The position numbers and the translations under genes were made by a program. The notes under the pieces are model-generated. The model ran no database searches and had not been told where the DNA came from. It saw only the letters and a program-made list of their open reading frames with translations. 64,000 nucleotides of DNA from Anaeramoeba flamelloides (Eukaryota > Metamonada > Anaeramoebidae), in contig JANTQA010000015.1 of the NCBI GenBank assembly GCA_027625915.1, positions 3,687,001 through 3,751,000 of the forward strand, read 5' to 3'. Below, in pieces: positions 48,633 through 62,500 of the stretch. The stretch's first letter is position 1. Each line of letters opens with the position of its first letter.

Positions 48633-49429
48633 TTTTATTTTGTTTTTTCTTTTGATTTTTCTTATTTTTAAAAAAAATGCAAGTCATTAAATATTTTAAT
48701 GTTTTGATCACACAATTGATATTATCATTTTTTTATTAGAATTTGTTAATTATTGTTATTCTTCTCTCTCTTTTTTTTATTTTGATAAAATTTTTTTTAT
48801 ATTACTCCTTTCTCTCAATCATAATAATAATATTTTATTTTTTTTTTCAAATGTTTGCTGAATTTCTCAATAAATAAATTAATATCATTATCTTGAAACA
48901 AAACAATTTTTTTTATTTTTTTTTTATTCCAAATAAGGAGTAATAACGGTTGTGTTGATATTTCAAATATTTGACATTCAAAACGATTTCAGATTTAATG
49001 GCCTTTTGGTATTATTACAAAAGTTTTTTCGTTTGCCATTTTGATATTTCCCTTCAAAGATCTCCACTTTGAGATTTCGTAATGAGATTCAAATGCAATT
49101 TATTGATTGATTTTTAATTTTTGTTTGATTTAAAAAATACCAATATCATCTTTTTAATTCTAACAGTTGGTGACTATTGGCAAAAAAAAGTTTTTTTCCT
49201 CAAAATTATCATTTTTTAATGAAATTATTATTCAATTTGGACATAAAACCTAATAACGATAAAACAGTTGAATCAAAAGATTTTTTGGAACAAATTAAAT
49301 ATTTGGATATTTATTTCGATAAAATTTTACATACTGATAAATTCAAATAATTATCTGGAAATTTTTATATCAATTTTCTTTTTTATAAATTATTTTACAT
49401 AAGCTTTGAAGGAAGTAATTTATTCTTTT

Positions 49430-49510
49430 AAATGTTAAAAAACTTTGTAAAATTGGTTGTTCCTTCAAAAATATTCTTTCTCTTGAGTTGTTTTAAAAGT
49501 TGAGTGATGA
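49430..49510 (+). repeat. Dispersed repeat, partner at ~57550-57640
   Basis: CTTTGTAAAATTGG, TGTTCCTTC, AATATTCTTT and GTTTTAAAAGTTGAG recur in order and orientation at ~57550-57640 inside the RasGEF intron. Ends unclear. Confidence 0.45.
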
Positions 49511-50696
49511 AATTACAAAATCAGAAATTGAACCAAAAATTTCCTAAAATTTATTTGAATTTAACAGTATAGTTTACTAATTTAAAAAATTCTAAAGAAA
49601 CATATATCAAATACAAATAATTATTTTAAACCAATTAACTTAAGAATAGTTTAAAAATTAGTGTATTTAAATCTTTTATATCCCTTAGCACCCGGGATTT
49701 GCCTCAATTTCCTCAAGTTTTTTTAAAAAGATTTAAAACGATAGTGATGTAAATTAAAATGTTTATATATTTATTTACTTATTTGTCTTTAATATAGATT
49801 TGAATTATTATAAAAAGTCAAAATAGTTCAAATATAAAACAGCTAGGTTATTGATTTTTTTTTTTTTGAAATTGGAAAAAAAAAAAAAATAATTATTCAT
49901 TTTTAATTTTTTTTTAAAGATTTTTATTTTTATTTTAATTTTTCAAATCAGAAATTTTATTACAATAATAGTAATTAAAAACTCAATACATTGATTTATT
50001 AGTAATAATAATCAAACACTGTTGTTAATTTTATGATAAAATAATAAATAAAAAAAATATATGACTGAAAAATATTTCTTTTTTAGATAAAATTTCAATA
50101 AATATTAAACCAAGAGAAAAATGAAATTCATTTCTTTAGGCCAAAATTTCAATTTTAATATGAATAATTTCTAAAAATTTTATTTAAGCTATAGAAATTA
50201 CTTGAAAAAAAAAAAAAAAAATTAAAATAATTTCATTTATTAAATTGGAATTAAAAAAATAAAATTATTTTAATATATAAAATAATTAACTTTAAAAAAA
50301 GAAAAAAATATAAAATAACTCTTAAATATTATTCAAAGATAATAAAATAATCTTTGAAACCAAATTTTTTTTTGAATTTTATTATTAGTAAAAATTTGTA
50401 TAATATCTTTGTAAAATTTGAATTATTCCTTTCTAAATTAATTCAAATCTTGTAAAATAATTTTTTATCTATAGTCTCTTATTCAATAATATTATTTATT
50501 TTATATCTAGATTTTAAAAAGTCAAAAATTAAAAAACAATAATAATAATAATAATAAAATCAATTATTAATCTGACTCAAACTATTGACCAAATCATTTA
50601 AATTTGAAAAAAATTCAATAATTTTACAATGAAAAGAACTTTCATTTTTAAAAAATTAAATTTATCTGTTTTTTCAATTGTTAAATTATTTAGAAT

Positions 50697-50700
<4 letters not shown>

Positions 50701-50735
<35 letters not shown>
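50701..50735. repeat. (TA)n microsatellite
   Basis: About 17 TA units, followed by a short palindromic ATTCCAATTGAATTGGAAT segment. Confidence 0.9.
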
Positions 50736-50737
<2 letters not shown>

Positions 50738-51894
50738 CAATTGAATTGGAATATATTTTAAAACCAAATTTCGATGTAATGGATAAATTATTTAATCAAG
50801 TATTGTATGCAATTTCAGGGTGCAATGGTCCCCAAAAAAAAATTTACAGTAAATTATAATGTTTTTTAATCTTTAAAACTAAGAAATTTTTGATATGTAG
50901 ATAAATTTAAAAAAAAAAAAAAAAAAAATTGTTTTTTAACCAAATATTTGGTTGAAAAATTATATTACAAGAATCAATAAAAAGTTTTAAAGGTCGAAAT
51001 AATTTTTTCAAGCTCTTTTTTCATTGTATTTAAATATACAATTTCTGATTATAAAATTACTTTTATCAGATAATTGTTTATAAATTCTATATCTTTTAAA
51101 AATTTCAGAACAATTCAAATTAATAAATTTCTTTCGAAGGCAATTAGTATGTTTGGGGTTCTAAGGTATATAAATATATATCGAACCCAAACCTACCATG
51201 AAATTGTCAGAAGTCAAAATTTACTTTTTTGTCTTTGTTAAATACAAAAAAATCTCCGATTGTACACTATTACATAATTTTATGGTTTGGAATTTTTTTT
51301 TTTTTAAATCTTGTTTTTTATGAAATAGTTTCAAAAATTTAAAACAAAGAATCATAATCAACGATTGAAGATTAGATTTAATACTTGTTTTAAAATATTT
51401 CTACCTTTTTTAATCTTAAGGTATATTGAAATTGAAGATCCACAAAAAAATTTTCAAATTTAAATAAATATTTGATCATTCATAGGGCTTGAAGTAAAAA
51501 ATTCGAATTTTATTTTTTCCCAAGGAGAAATATTTGGTCTATAAAAGAATTTAATGATTTGTAATTGCCTATCATATAACCATAAAATCATGTTACAAAT
51601 TTTTTTGAGATAGAAAATGAATTTTCTATTTCGCAAGGATTTCACATTAAGTTTGTTACAACTATCTATGACTTTTCCAAACCTAGAGTAAACTTGACCA
51701 GAAATATTTATTTTTTTTATAACTATTCAAACTGAACAAAAATCATGGATTATAGTTGATAAAATATATACCAGATATGAAAATAAAAAAGATTAGGATT
51801 TTTGATTGTGAATATTATAAAAATTGATGTTTAATTTCAAAAATTTTCAATCAAATCCTTATTATTAATAATCAATTTTTTTTAAGCCTAGTAA

Positions 51895-51934
51895 TAGACT
51901 TCCTAACTTAAGTTCATTAAAGTTAGGAAGTCTA
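51895..51934. repeat. Perfect 15-bp hairpin
   Basis: TAGACTTCCTAACTT pairs with AAGTTAGGAAGTCTA across a 10-base loop. No T-run follows it. Function unknown. Confidence 0.8.
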
Positions 51935-52094
51935 TAGAATACTCAAGAGATTGTTAGATATCATAAGTAGATCATCTTTTTTTGAAAAAAACAATAAAGT
52001 TTTCATAGAGGTTTATTAAAGTTTGGAAAATGATAATTGTATTCTTGATTTTTGATTGGTTGTATGGTTTTTTTGAACAAGTAAAATTTCATTA

Positions 52095-52291
52095 CAGTCA
52101 GTTTCACTTTTAAGGCACAAACTTTCAACGAAATTTAAGGCATAAAAAAAATCTCAAATTAATGCACAAAATTTGGAATTTTTTTTTTACAGTTTATTTT
52201 TAATAGAATTTGAATTTTGTGCTTTAATTTGAGATTTTTATTGTGCCTTAAATTTCGTTGAAAGTTTGTGCCTTAAAAGTGAAACTGACTG
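52095..52291. mobile_element. Palindromic MITE, copy 7
   Basis: A 197-bp, well-preserved copy with TA on both sides; intergenic. Confidence 0.92.
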
Positions 52292-52801
52292 TAATAGTCA
52301 TGTTAGGAAGTGGGTGAGCTATTATTAAAAAAGTTTGATTCTTTAAAAAATAAGGATTTGATTTTAAATAAAAGAAATTACACATTAATTTTCCAAATAT
52401 TTCAAATTAAAAATCTTGTTAGAGATTTTTTTCATATTTAGTATTTTTTTCCTACTTTATACTATTTTAAGAATTGTAGTGTTTGGTATTCGACTTTTTT
52501 AAAAAAAGTTTCTTCTTTAATAGCTAGTAAAAAAAAAAAAAAAAAATATTGTTGCTTATCAAATAATTTGGAAAAATTCAAAATAAATATAATAAAGATT
52601 TAAGTTATAATTTAATAATAACTCTGAAATAGTCTTATATTTTGTTTTTTAGGTGTTTATAAGTTGAATATACCCAACAAATTTCAAAAAGTTTTGTAAA
52701 TTTTTGATTTTTATTCAGGTTGTTTGAAATTCTCAAAATTTATTTTTTTCTCTTGTAGAAATACTTGGTCTATTTTAAAATTTATCACATGGTTTGTAAT
52801 G

Positions 52802-52804
<3 letters not shown>

Positions 52805-52834
<30 letters not shown>
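52805..52834. repeat. (TA)n microsatellite
   Basis: About 15 TA units. Confidence 0.9.
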
Positions 52835-52837
<3 letters not shown>

Positions 52838-54149
52838 ACTCAAAACTCTGTCTTGAAACGGAAAGTTTGAGATATTAATGATTTTTTCGTTTGTTAAATA
52901 TTCCATGCTAAGTTTGGAACAGATATATATATAACCCCCAATTCAAAAGTTTTAACATTTCAAAATTCAATTTTTGAAAAAAAATCATATTTGATCAATT
53001 CCTGAAGAAATACTAAATTAAAATCATTCACTAATAGAAAGTTAAACAATTGTATATAGATTTTAATACTGGCAAAATAATTAATAAATAATTATCAATA
53101 CTAATAAACCAAGAGTGTGTTAAAAATTTTGGAGAGAGCAAAACAAAAAAAAAATACATTGTTTAATCTGTTTAAATTCTATTAGGAATATTGATCAATA
53201 AAATAGTTAGATACTACCAACTAATTTTATTTTAGGAACTTTTATTTCTATCAACTTGGCTTTAACAAAATTTCATAAATTTCAAAAAAAATATTTTGAT
53301 ATAACTCAACTAGTTACGTAATTCAAAAAAAGAAATGAAAATAAAAAACTAAAAGTTGAAAAATTGATTTTCTTGTTTTACAAAAAATAAAAATTAATTC
53401 CAATTTGAATACAATTATATTGTTGTGATTACTTGGACCATATAAACTTTGTTGAAAAATTTGAATTTTATTTTTTATATATAACCAAACAAAAGCACAT
53501 ATCTAAAATTTTCCAAAAGAAACAAAATTCCTCATTTATAAAACAAATATTTTATGTACCACGATTTTATAAAACACAAGAAAATAATACAGATTTGAAA
53601 CTTAATGGGAAAGTTTTAATAAACCAATATCAACAAGTATTTACAAATTCTTGGTTTTTTAATTTTCCTATAAAAACATAATATAGATGATTTGTAATAA
53701 TGTTTTTAATATGTCAAAATAAAAAAAAAAAAATAAATAATCTGTTTTATTATTTTGTTTTTATTTTTATTTTTATTTTTATTTTTTTTATATAATTTGG
53801 TTTCTTTTTTGACAATTTTTTATCAAGAGATCTCTCAAATTTTTTTTTCAAAAAAACATTTTTTTAAAACAAAAACAAAGTTCTAATTCGTTTTGAATAG
53901 ATTTCATTTTAAAAATCTTACAATTTATAAGATTCAAAAATTTTTGATTACAAATAAATTACAGTAGTTTTAGAAAATTTCTTCTTTGATTTTAAAAAGA
54001 ATATTGTTTAACTTTAATAAAAGTTTTTTTTTTTTTAATACTCTTATATTAGTAATTATAAGACAAACAAATAATCTGTTTTTACATTTTCTAGCACCTT
54101 CTATAATAAATTCAAAATTTCTTATAGGTTAGTAATTATAGCTAAATAA

Positions 54150-54800
54150 ATTATCTGAAAATGAAAAAAAAGTTTTATAATTTTTTTGAGTGCCTAAAAC
54201 CAAACAAAAACTAACCAAACTGTGACCTATGATCGATCTCCAAAAATCAACAATCAAAAAAGACGATATTTTACGAAAAAAAGACAAAGAGTGACACTCA
54301 ATTTACATTTTAAGTCTTTCTGGAATATAATTTTGAAAATAGTTGTATTCATTTTGAAGTGTTACTCTTTGGTACTTTTTGAGATCTCAAAGATTTTTTG
54401 TTACGATTTTTTCTTATCTCATATGAGTTATTTTTTGATTTCAAGAATGAAATAAAATCCTTACTTTATACACTATAGAGAGTTACAATGCAAAAACATA
54501 TTCGATTAAATCAAATTGATTATGTTCTTTAAGATAACAATTTGTTTTACATTGGAAAAATTTGACCCTTTGGAAATTTAAAAAAAGAAACAAGTAATTT
54601 TTTTTTTAAAAATTGGATTTTGTGGAATTGAGAGTACTTGAAAACCTTATTTAGAATTGAATTTTTTGTCAGTGATATCCTTGTAATTTTTTTTTTGTTA
54701 TTTGAATTTAATCCATTAAGATAAAGTAAATTTCACTATACCTGTTTTAGGTTTCAAGTCACTTCAAGAGTACTGAGCAAATCCAAGGTTAGTGACAAGA
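54150..54800 (+). repeat. Dispersed repeat family, copy 1
   Basis: Shares with ~58730-59490 the ordered blocks GATCGATCTCCAAAAATCAA, GAGATCTCAAAGATTTTT, ATGAGTTATTTTT, AGAGTTACA, and CAAGTCACTTCA..GAG with GAGCAAATCCA near its end. Non-coding; ends and mechanism not visible. Confidence 0.7.
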
Positions 54801-55692
54801 TCCTAAAAGCAAAAAGTACAAGAACATTTCGTTTCCACAAACTGGCCTTTAAAAACAACCAAAATAAACTTGAAGAGGTTTATTGACTGGAAGACAACAA
54901 TTCAAGTTATTTCTATTGTTTTTTTCTTTTTTTATTGAAAATTTTGAAAGTCCTAGGATTCTTCCATTTATATTTAATAGAAAAAATAAAGTATGATCTT
55001 CGCTAAACCAATTCGGTTCAAGATTTTTTGAGAATGAATTAGACTTCCTTTGAGACTTTCAGTGAAAATTTTAGTTAATGATCAATTCACAATAATGTTT
55101 GAATCAATTTGAAGTTTGGTTTTTATTTCAAACAGATTTTCTGAGTTTTGGAAGATTGAATTTTGTAAGTCGAAATCTGAAGAAAAATTGTTAATTAGAG
55201 GACAGTAAGACTGTTGTTTGAAACAAAATGTTTAGAAAGTCTGTTTATAAGATCTAAAAAAAGGAAATAGAACCTTAAAGTTAATACAATTTTTTGCATT
55301 TAATAATTTTTTAATTTGCTTTTGACAGTATATTTATTCTCAGCCTTTTGAAAACTACTTTTCTCACAACACATAAGAAAACATATTGAGTATGGTTAAC
55401 AATTTTTTCTCTCTTTCAATTTGTAGAGGTATTTAATTTTAAAATAATTGTTTCACAATTTTTGTTTTGACAAACATAACCAAAGAAGAAGAAAAATAAA
55501 ATATTTTAAAAATACGAAATCAAAAGGATACAAGAACAAAAAATATAAGTGTAATAAAACCCCCAACAAAAAAAATGAAGAGAAGCTCAAAATTTGCAAT
55601 TTAAAGTGTTGTTTTTTTCAACAAATAATCAAAACTAGTACTTTTATCATTTTTTTTTAAATAGTCACACTTAAAAAAAGATTTGCCAAACA

Positions 55693-56524
55693 ATGACTGA
55701 AAGAAACAAAGAACAATTAAAAAAAATTGATAATAAAAACGAAAACAAAACAGAAAACTTTGATAATGAAGAAAACAACCAAACAATCAGTCAAACTCCT
55801 CTCAGAAAATCAAAAAGGCCAAGGCCTTTACCAAAGTTAGGGAGATTGAGATATTCCCTGAGCCCCCAAATAGGGCAAAGGCCTTTACCATTACTCCCAA
55901 AAATCAAGCCGATTCCATATCCTAAAAACAGATCAAAGAGTTTAACAAGTTTAGATCTTTTAAACAAAACAAAATTTGAAACCCCCAAAAAAAGACAAAT
56001 TTCCAAGCTAAAACACCAAAACGAAAAGGAAACTGATAATGAAAATGAAAACGAAAATGGAAAAGGAAAAGGAAACCTAAATGAAAACGGAAAAGTTAAT
56101 AAAGATGTAAATGAAAATGAAAATGAAAATGAAAATGAAACTACGAATGAAGAAACAGCCAAAAGAATTTCCAAAAACAGCAACAGTTTAACAACTGATG
56201 ATCCAAATGAAGAAAACACTGACAATTTAAAAGAGACCAAAAAAACGAAAGAAGACACAATACCAAGGATCCCTTCAAATTTGTGGCTTGCAAAACTCAT
56301 GAAAGATCATCCAGAACTTCTTGAAACAAGAGAAAGAATCTTGCCACTGACAAAACAAAACTCTTTTGGGGTGTTATATAATAAAGACAAAACAGAAAAC
56401 AAAGAAAGAATAGGTGGTAAGAACCTTTTACAAATGATCTTTCAATTTTTATCAAAAGAAGGTCTTACAGAATCGGCGAAACTTTTACAAAAAGAATCAA
56501 ATTCATTATGTAAAGACTTTTTTT

Positions 56525-56563
<39 letters not shown>

Positions 56564-59500
56564 TTTTTGTATTTGGATTCTTTTTATGTAATTGTTAATT
56601 CCAAATTGTTCAAAACAGATAAGTTGTAATAGTCGTCACTTTTTTGGGACTTTTTACACTCAAAGTTCGTGAAGAAATAGTTTTTTTAAATTTCAAAAAG
56701 AAACAAAATACACTTTCTTTTTCATGGACTAATAAATCTTCTCCTTTTTAAAAAACGAAAATTTTGAAAATTACAACACAAAGTGGAAAATTTTTCAAAT
56801 ACAAAAGACAACGTTTACAATTCTTACTTGTTACCCTTTCTTCCTTTTTTATAACAAAATTATTTTTCTCTTCGTTTTTTGAATAATTTTTGAAAAACAA
56901 AAAACAAAAAACAAAAAACAAAAAAAAAAAAAAAAAAAACAGTTTGTAGACATTACTCAGACAATGACGTTTTAACAACACTGTTGTCTCTTGGTGTTTT
57001 TAATGTTGAAAAAATTTGGAGACTGAACTATAAAAAATTATGGGAACACTTAGGAGATCAAGAAATGAATGAGGTAATCATATCCGATCGAAAAGCACCG
57101 CTATTGTACGTTTTTGCAAATTTTTTTTTTTGATCTTTTTCTATTTAAAAGTTGAAACTTTTTTTGCAACAGTTTTTTCTTTCTAATTTGTTTTGAAAGT
57201 CACTGGAATTAGAAACAAGACACTGAATTTTTAAAAGTTTGAATTTTGCTTTACGAAACATTTTTGTTTTACAGGCATTCGAATTTTAAACGGGAAAAAA
57301 TCTTAGTCTCTTCATCTTGAACATTTATTGCTTTAAAAAAGGATTTTGTTGAATTCAAATGCAATCCACACGAACACAAATTTCTTACTTGGGGAAACTA
57401 TAAAGTTAGTCTATTGATGAAATCACAAGAGCAAACACTGATAAATTCAAAAAAATATTATAAAGTTTTTACTTCAATTTCCCCGTAGGTCCTATTTTTT
57501 ATTCAGATTCGAATAAAAATGGATAAATCATTTTCTTGGTTTTAATAGTTCAGAAACCTTGTAAAATTGGCTGTCCTTCGAAATATTCTTTTCCAAGGAC
57601 CGTTTTGAAAGCAGAGTTAATTCCAAGAACTCTTTTGAAAGTAGAGTTAATCAATTTCAAGAACTCATTTCAAAAAAGGTTTATTAACTAAAATGTTTTT
57701 GACCTTTATTTGGATATATCAGTATAAAAGTCTTCAAAAATCTAGTTTTCATAAATCATAAATACCTCTGAAAACCAAAGACTAAGCTTATGAAAAATTG
57801 ATTCCATTCAAGAGCAATAGACCTCGGTTCAATTGCGGCCACACTAAATAAATAAATACAAAATAGAGTTTTTTTCGAAAAAAACTTGATTTTGGTAATA
57901 AATTTGCATTAACAAATCGAACCAATGAAATTGATATTTAACAAAGATATAACATAACCTATTTTTTAATTGATCAAAACTTTCATACAAAATTGTTGTC
58001 TTAAATGATGATATTTTATTGGAAAAAAAATCCAATTTTTTAATTTTTTTCCAAATGAAGTATATCCTTTAAGATGATATTTTTATATTAAATTTGTGAA
58101 AAATTAATAAAATATTATTATAAATAAAAACAACAATTCCCAATTTCGTTGGACAAATTTATTTACGATTTGTTGGAAACTAAATTAAAGAAAATTTTCA
58201 TTCAGCTTTCCACAAAAAATCTTTTCAGAGTTCCAAGCAACATTTAAATTATATAGTTCTATAAATCAGTAATCTTATGATTTCTTTTTTAGAATGGGGA
58301 ACTATAATGGTTTGTTTTCATTTCTTGGAGTGTGTTGATTTTTTGGAAAGTTAAATGGCAATTTAATGATTGGTTTTATAAAAAATGAATTCTTATTATT
58401 TTTGTTCTTTTTTTTCAGAAAGCTGAATGAAAATATTGTTAATTTTTTTTTTTTCAAATAATAGTGTATATGATTATCTCTATAATAATTTTTTTTGAAA
58501 AAAACTCAATTTTTTTTAGAAAACTAAATTAAGTCGAAAATACTTCTAATAACTGTGTCAATTTTAGATCCTTTTTGAATTAAAAGAAACAAATTTAATC
58601 AATTCAAAATTCATCTTTAACACATAAAGTGTTTTTTTTTTTTTACAGTTAACTCTTAACAATAAATCCAAAAAATAAATTTTTTAATGTTGAGCCATTA
58701 CGGTTAAAAATAATTTTCTGAAATGGATAAAAAATTTTTTTAGTAATTATTATCAGTGCCTAATAACCAATCAAAAACTAATTTACCTATGATGTATAAT
58801 CGATCTCCAAAAATCAACAATGAAAAACTCGGCCATTTTTCGAAAAAAGCGCAAAAGAGCGAAACTCAATTTCCAATTTGAATCGATTATGAATTATAAT
58901 TCCAAAACAACTGTATTAGTTTTCGAAGTGTTGATCTTTTACACTTTTTGAGATCTCAAAGATTTTTTTTTTTAAAATTTTTTTCATTTTCTCAAATGAG
59001 TTATTTTTATCTAAAGAATGTTCCAAAATCCACATTTTATTTAAATATAGAGGGTTACAAAATAACCACAAAATAGATTAAATCGAATTAAATTGGTTGT
59101 GTACTGAAAGAAAACAAATTTTTTTCAAATTGAAGAAATTTGGCACTTTGGAAATATAAAATAAGAAATGATAGGATTTTTTTTTATAAATTTGTTTTTT
59201 TGAAATTGAGAATTCTTTGAAACTTTTATTTTGAGTAAATTGAATTTTTTGTGAGAATTGAAATTCTTTTTCAAACTTTTTTTTTGATTGAACTTTTTTT
59301 CCAATGAGATCCTCTCCGAAATTTTTTTTTTTTGAATTTTTTGACAATGAGAATACAATTTTTTTTTTTCTTTGTTAAATGAATTTTATGACAATCAAAA
59401 GAAGTGCAATTTCAAAATGCCCTTTTTATTTTAGTGTCAAGTCACTTCATGAGTATGGAGCAAATCCACAGTTAGTGACTAGAGCATTGAGGCATTCATA

Positions 59501-62500
59501 TTTACTCTCGTGGATTAACGTTGATTTACATTTTGGATATTAAAAAGAAAACAAAAAATTTATCAACAAAGTTTGTGATTTAAATCTAAAAGACAAATGA
59601 ATTTAATCCAGGTACTATGGATGGGGAGTATCAACAAATTTTATTCAATTAGATCCATAAAAAGCAAAAAATGATTTTTTTTTTTTATGATGATTTCAAG
59701 TATACAACACCACAAAAAAGAAGGTAAATTTTTTGAAAAAAAATATTCTTATCATTAAGGAAAAAAAATTGTCAAACAATTGTAATTGAAAAACAGTAGT
59801 AAAAGTTATCATTTTAAGATATTCTTTAACTTATTTTTTAATGATCAATAAAACAAAAAACCAAATCTAAAAATTTGATTGACTCTTGGAATTAAAATAG
59901 AATTCCAAACATCAAAATTAAAACAAATTTTTCGAATGTTCAATTTTCAAAATTTGAGATTAAATTGTAAACATTAGTAAAATTGATTTTTTTTGTATTT
60001 TTTGTTTCTATGGTTTTTTTCCAGGTGAAACTGGCTTTAAGATTTTAACAATAGAGTACCAGTCCAGTTTGGGTAATTCTAATTTCAGATATCTTTATTG
60101 AACAAGAAAAAATAAGAAAAAAAATCTTGAAAAATTTTCCTTTTCACTTCACTTTTACAATTAAAATCGATTTGACAATTTTTTTCAGGAATAGTTAAAG
60201 CAAATTTAAAAATACTAGCGCATTACAGAAAATTGAATCTATCAAATATTCCCAGAAATTCCCGAAAATCTAAAATACCAGAAAATTTTCAATTTTTTTT
60301 TGATTTTTCCAATAAGTTGGGAGGGTTTTTATTCCAATTCCATTCAGTTTCGTTAAGGTTCGATTTTTATAACAGTCCAAAACATTCAAATTGGACAGAG
60401 ATTTTCTTCAAAAAATTAGCGGTTCTATGAAGTATAAGTTCCGATTTTTAATTAAAATTATATCTTGGTGGTTTTTTTGATGTTATTGAAAAAATGATAA
60501 ACAATCAGAAATAATGTGGTTAAGGGGAATATAACACTGGAATTCAGGATTGTTGTTGGACGTACGACCACTGGCCAATTATCGGTTCTCTAAAAAACAA
60601 AATTCATTGAACTTAATTAGCAATTTGTTTAAAGGAAAAGAAATAAATAAATAAAATAATCAAACTTATCAAACAATGAATTAAATCTATCGAACCCCTT
60701 TTAAATATAAATTTATAAATTCTATTATAATTGATATGAACTTATTTAGAATTATTTGTTTAAATGAATCTAAGGGAGCGGAGCAATATGTAACAAAAAA
60801 CCCACTTTCTACCCAAATCTAAAATCTATCAAAAATTTCAAAATGTTTATAAGACTAAAAGCCATCGGTTCTGAACTGTTAAACTACTTTTAACATCTTT
60901 TTTTTTTAATTTTTAAAAGAAATAACTTCAAAGTCAATCAAACCTCGCCGGATGCCAACGTAGAAATATTTTACAATCTTCCAAATTAGTTTAATAATAA
61001 TACGTAATATCTCACCCAGAACATCTGTTGTGGTTTCTGTGGCTATTAAAATACCATTTTTTAATTTTTTTTTATTTTTTTTATTTCTCTAATGTCAAAA
61101 AGTAAAAAAACAAATCATTACTATAAATGTAAATTGTGATGGTTGTATGATTTTAGATTATATTTTTCGATTACATTTTTTCAAAAAATGGATTTAACAA
61201 TAGAAATGAATATGTTTAATTTTGATTTAAAACCATATCTGATATTTATAAAAAAAACTCAAGAAATTTGGGATTTGTTGAGAATATTGAAAATCTCCAA
61301 ATAAACAATAAAAATGTGATTTTCATTTAAAATTATAATTTCTCTAATCTTATAGTACCAATAAATCAAGATCTGTTTCAAAATTCCAAAACTTTAAAAT
61401 TATAATACTTAAAGAAGATTTTTTTTTTATTTTTCTTTTTTCATTAATTTATTTATTCCAAATTCTAACAAGTCTAAATTCATATGTTAATCAAATTATT
61501 AATAATCAGAAAGAAGAAAAAAAAGTTAAACATTAAAATCGATTGTTTTTTTTTTTTTTTTTATCAAGAATGGGTGTAATTCATACAAATTAAATAATAA
61601 AAAAGAAAATAGAGGAGTTTTCAGATGATATTAGCGATCTCAAAAAAAAAAAATTCGACCTCTAATTGAACTTTATCTGTGAAATTTAAAGTCGAGTTAA
61701 CCAAGAAGGTGTAGAGTAAAAAAAAAAAAACACACAAATTCACAAAGAATCTCCATTTTGATGAATACACTTCCCTCTTTTTATGTAAATATTTCGGATT
61801 TAAATTATAACATAGCGAATTTCATAGAATTAAAGAAAATAATAATCATTATGAATACCAAGAAAAAAATAAAGAAATCTTGAGGAGTTAGAAATATCCC
61901 AGTATTTATTTATATAACAGTATATAATAACACTAGACTAGGATGAGGAGTCATAATTTATCTTAAACTATTTTTATTATTGATGAAAAAGGTTGAGTAA
62001 ATAGTTAGATAAAGTAAAACAAAAAATATAATCTTTTGATCTGATCATTAATTTCTACCTTGATTTTTTTCTTTATTTTTCAAAAAAACAATTTTTTTTT
62101 GAAGATCAGTTTTTTTGCCTGATCAACAAAAATTTTTCTAATTCAAAATAATGATTATTATGGTAAGAATTTATGAAACTATTAAAAGGTAATTAATTTT
62201 TAACCACAAGTTTTAGTCAATTATCACGATTAGTAATTTATTATGCATTAAATAATATAATATCATGCTTTCCAATAATATCAGAGATTTTTTAAATGAT
62301 AATGTGGATTGAATAAAACGAAAACATCATTTTCTTTAGTTGCAAAATTGAAAGAATATGCAGATAATATTCCAAATATTTTACAAATTTATGATATAAA
62401 TCATTTTGAAAAAGTCGACTAACTAACAAAGAAATTTAATTTTTCCTTTAAAAATGCTTTAATTTTCAATATATATATATATATATATTTAGTTCAAGTT

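Larger units (their letters stand above)
48633..55692. other. Non-coding stretch between RasGAP and RasGEF genes
   Basis: Seven kb with no supported gene. It contains TA microsatellites (50701-50735, 52805-52834), a perfect hairpin (51895-51934), a MITE (52095-52291) and two dispersed repeat segments (~49430-49510, ~54150-54800). Short open frames here lack conserved features. Confidence 0.6.

Noticed and set aside
54222-54455. 77-codon frame at 54222
   Set aside because: It lies in a dispersed repeat whose second copy does not keep the frame open.
57270-57420. Extra RasGEF exon after TTTTACAG near 57275
   Set aside because: All frames meet stops quickly, and direct splicing 57105/63774 already preserves phase and the expected domain order.
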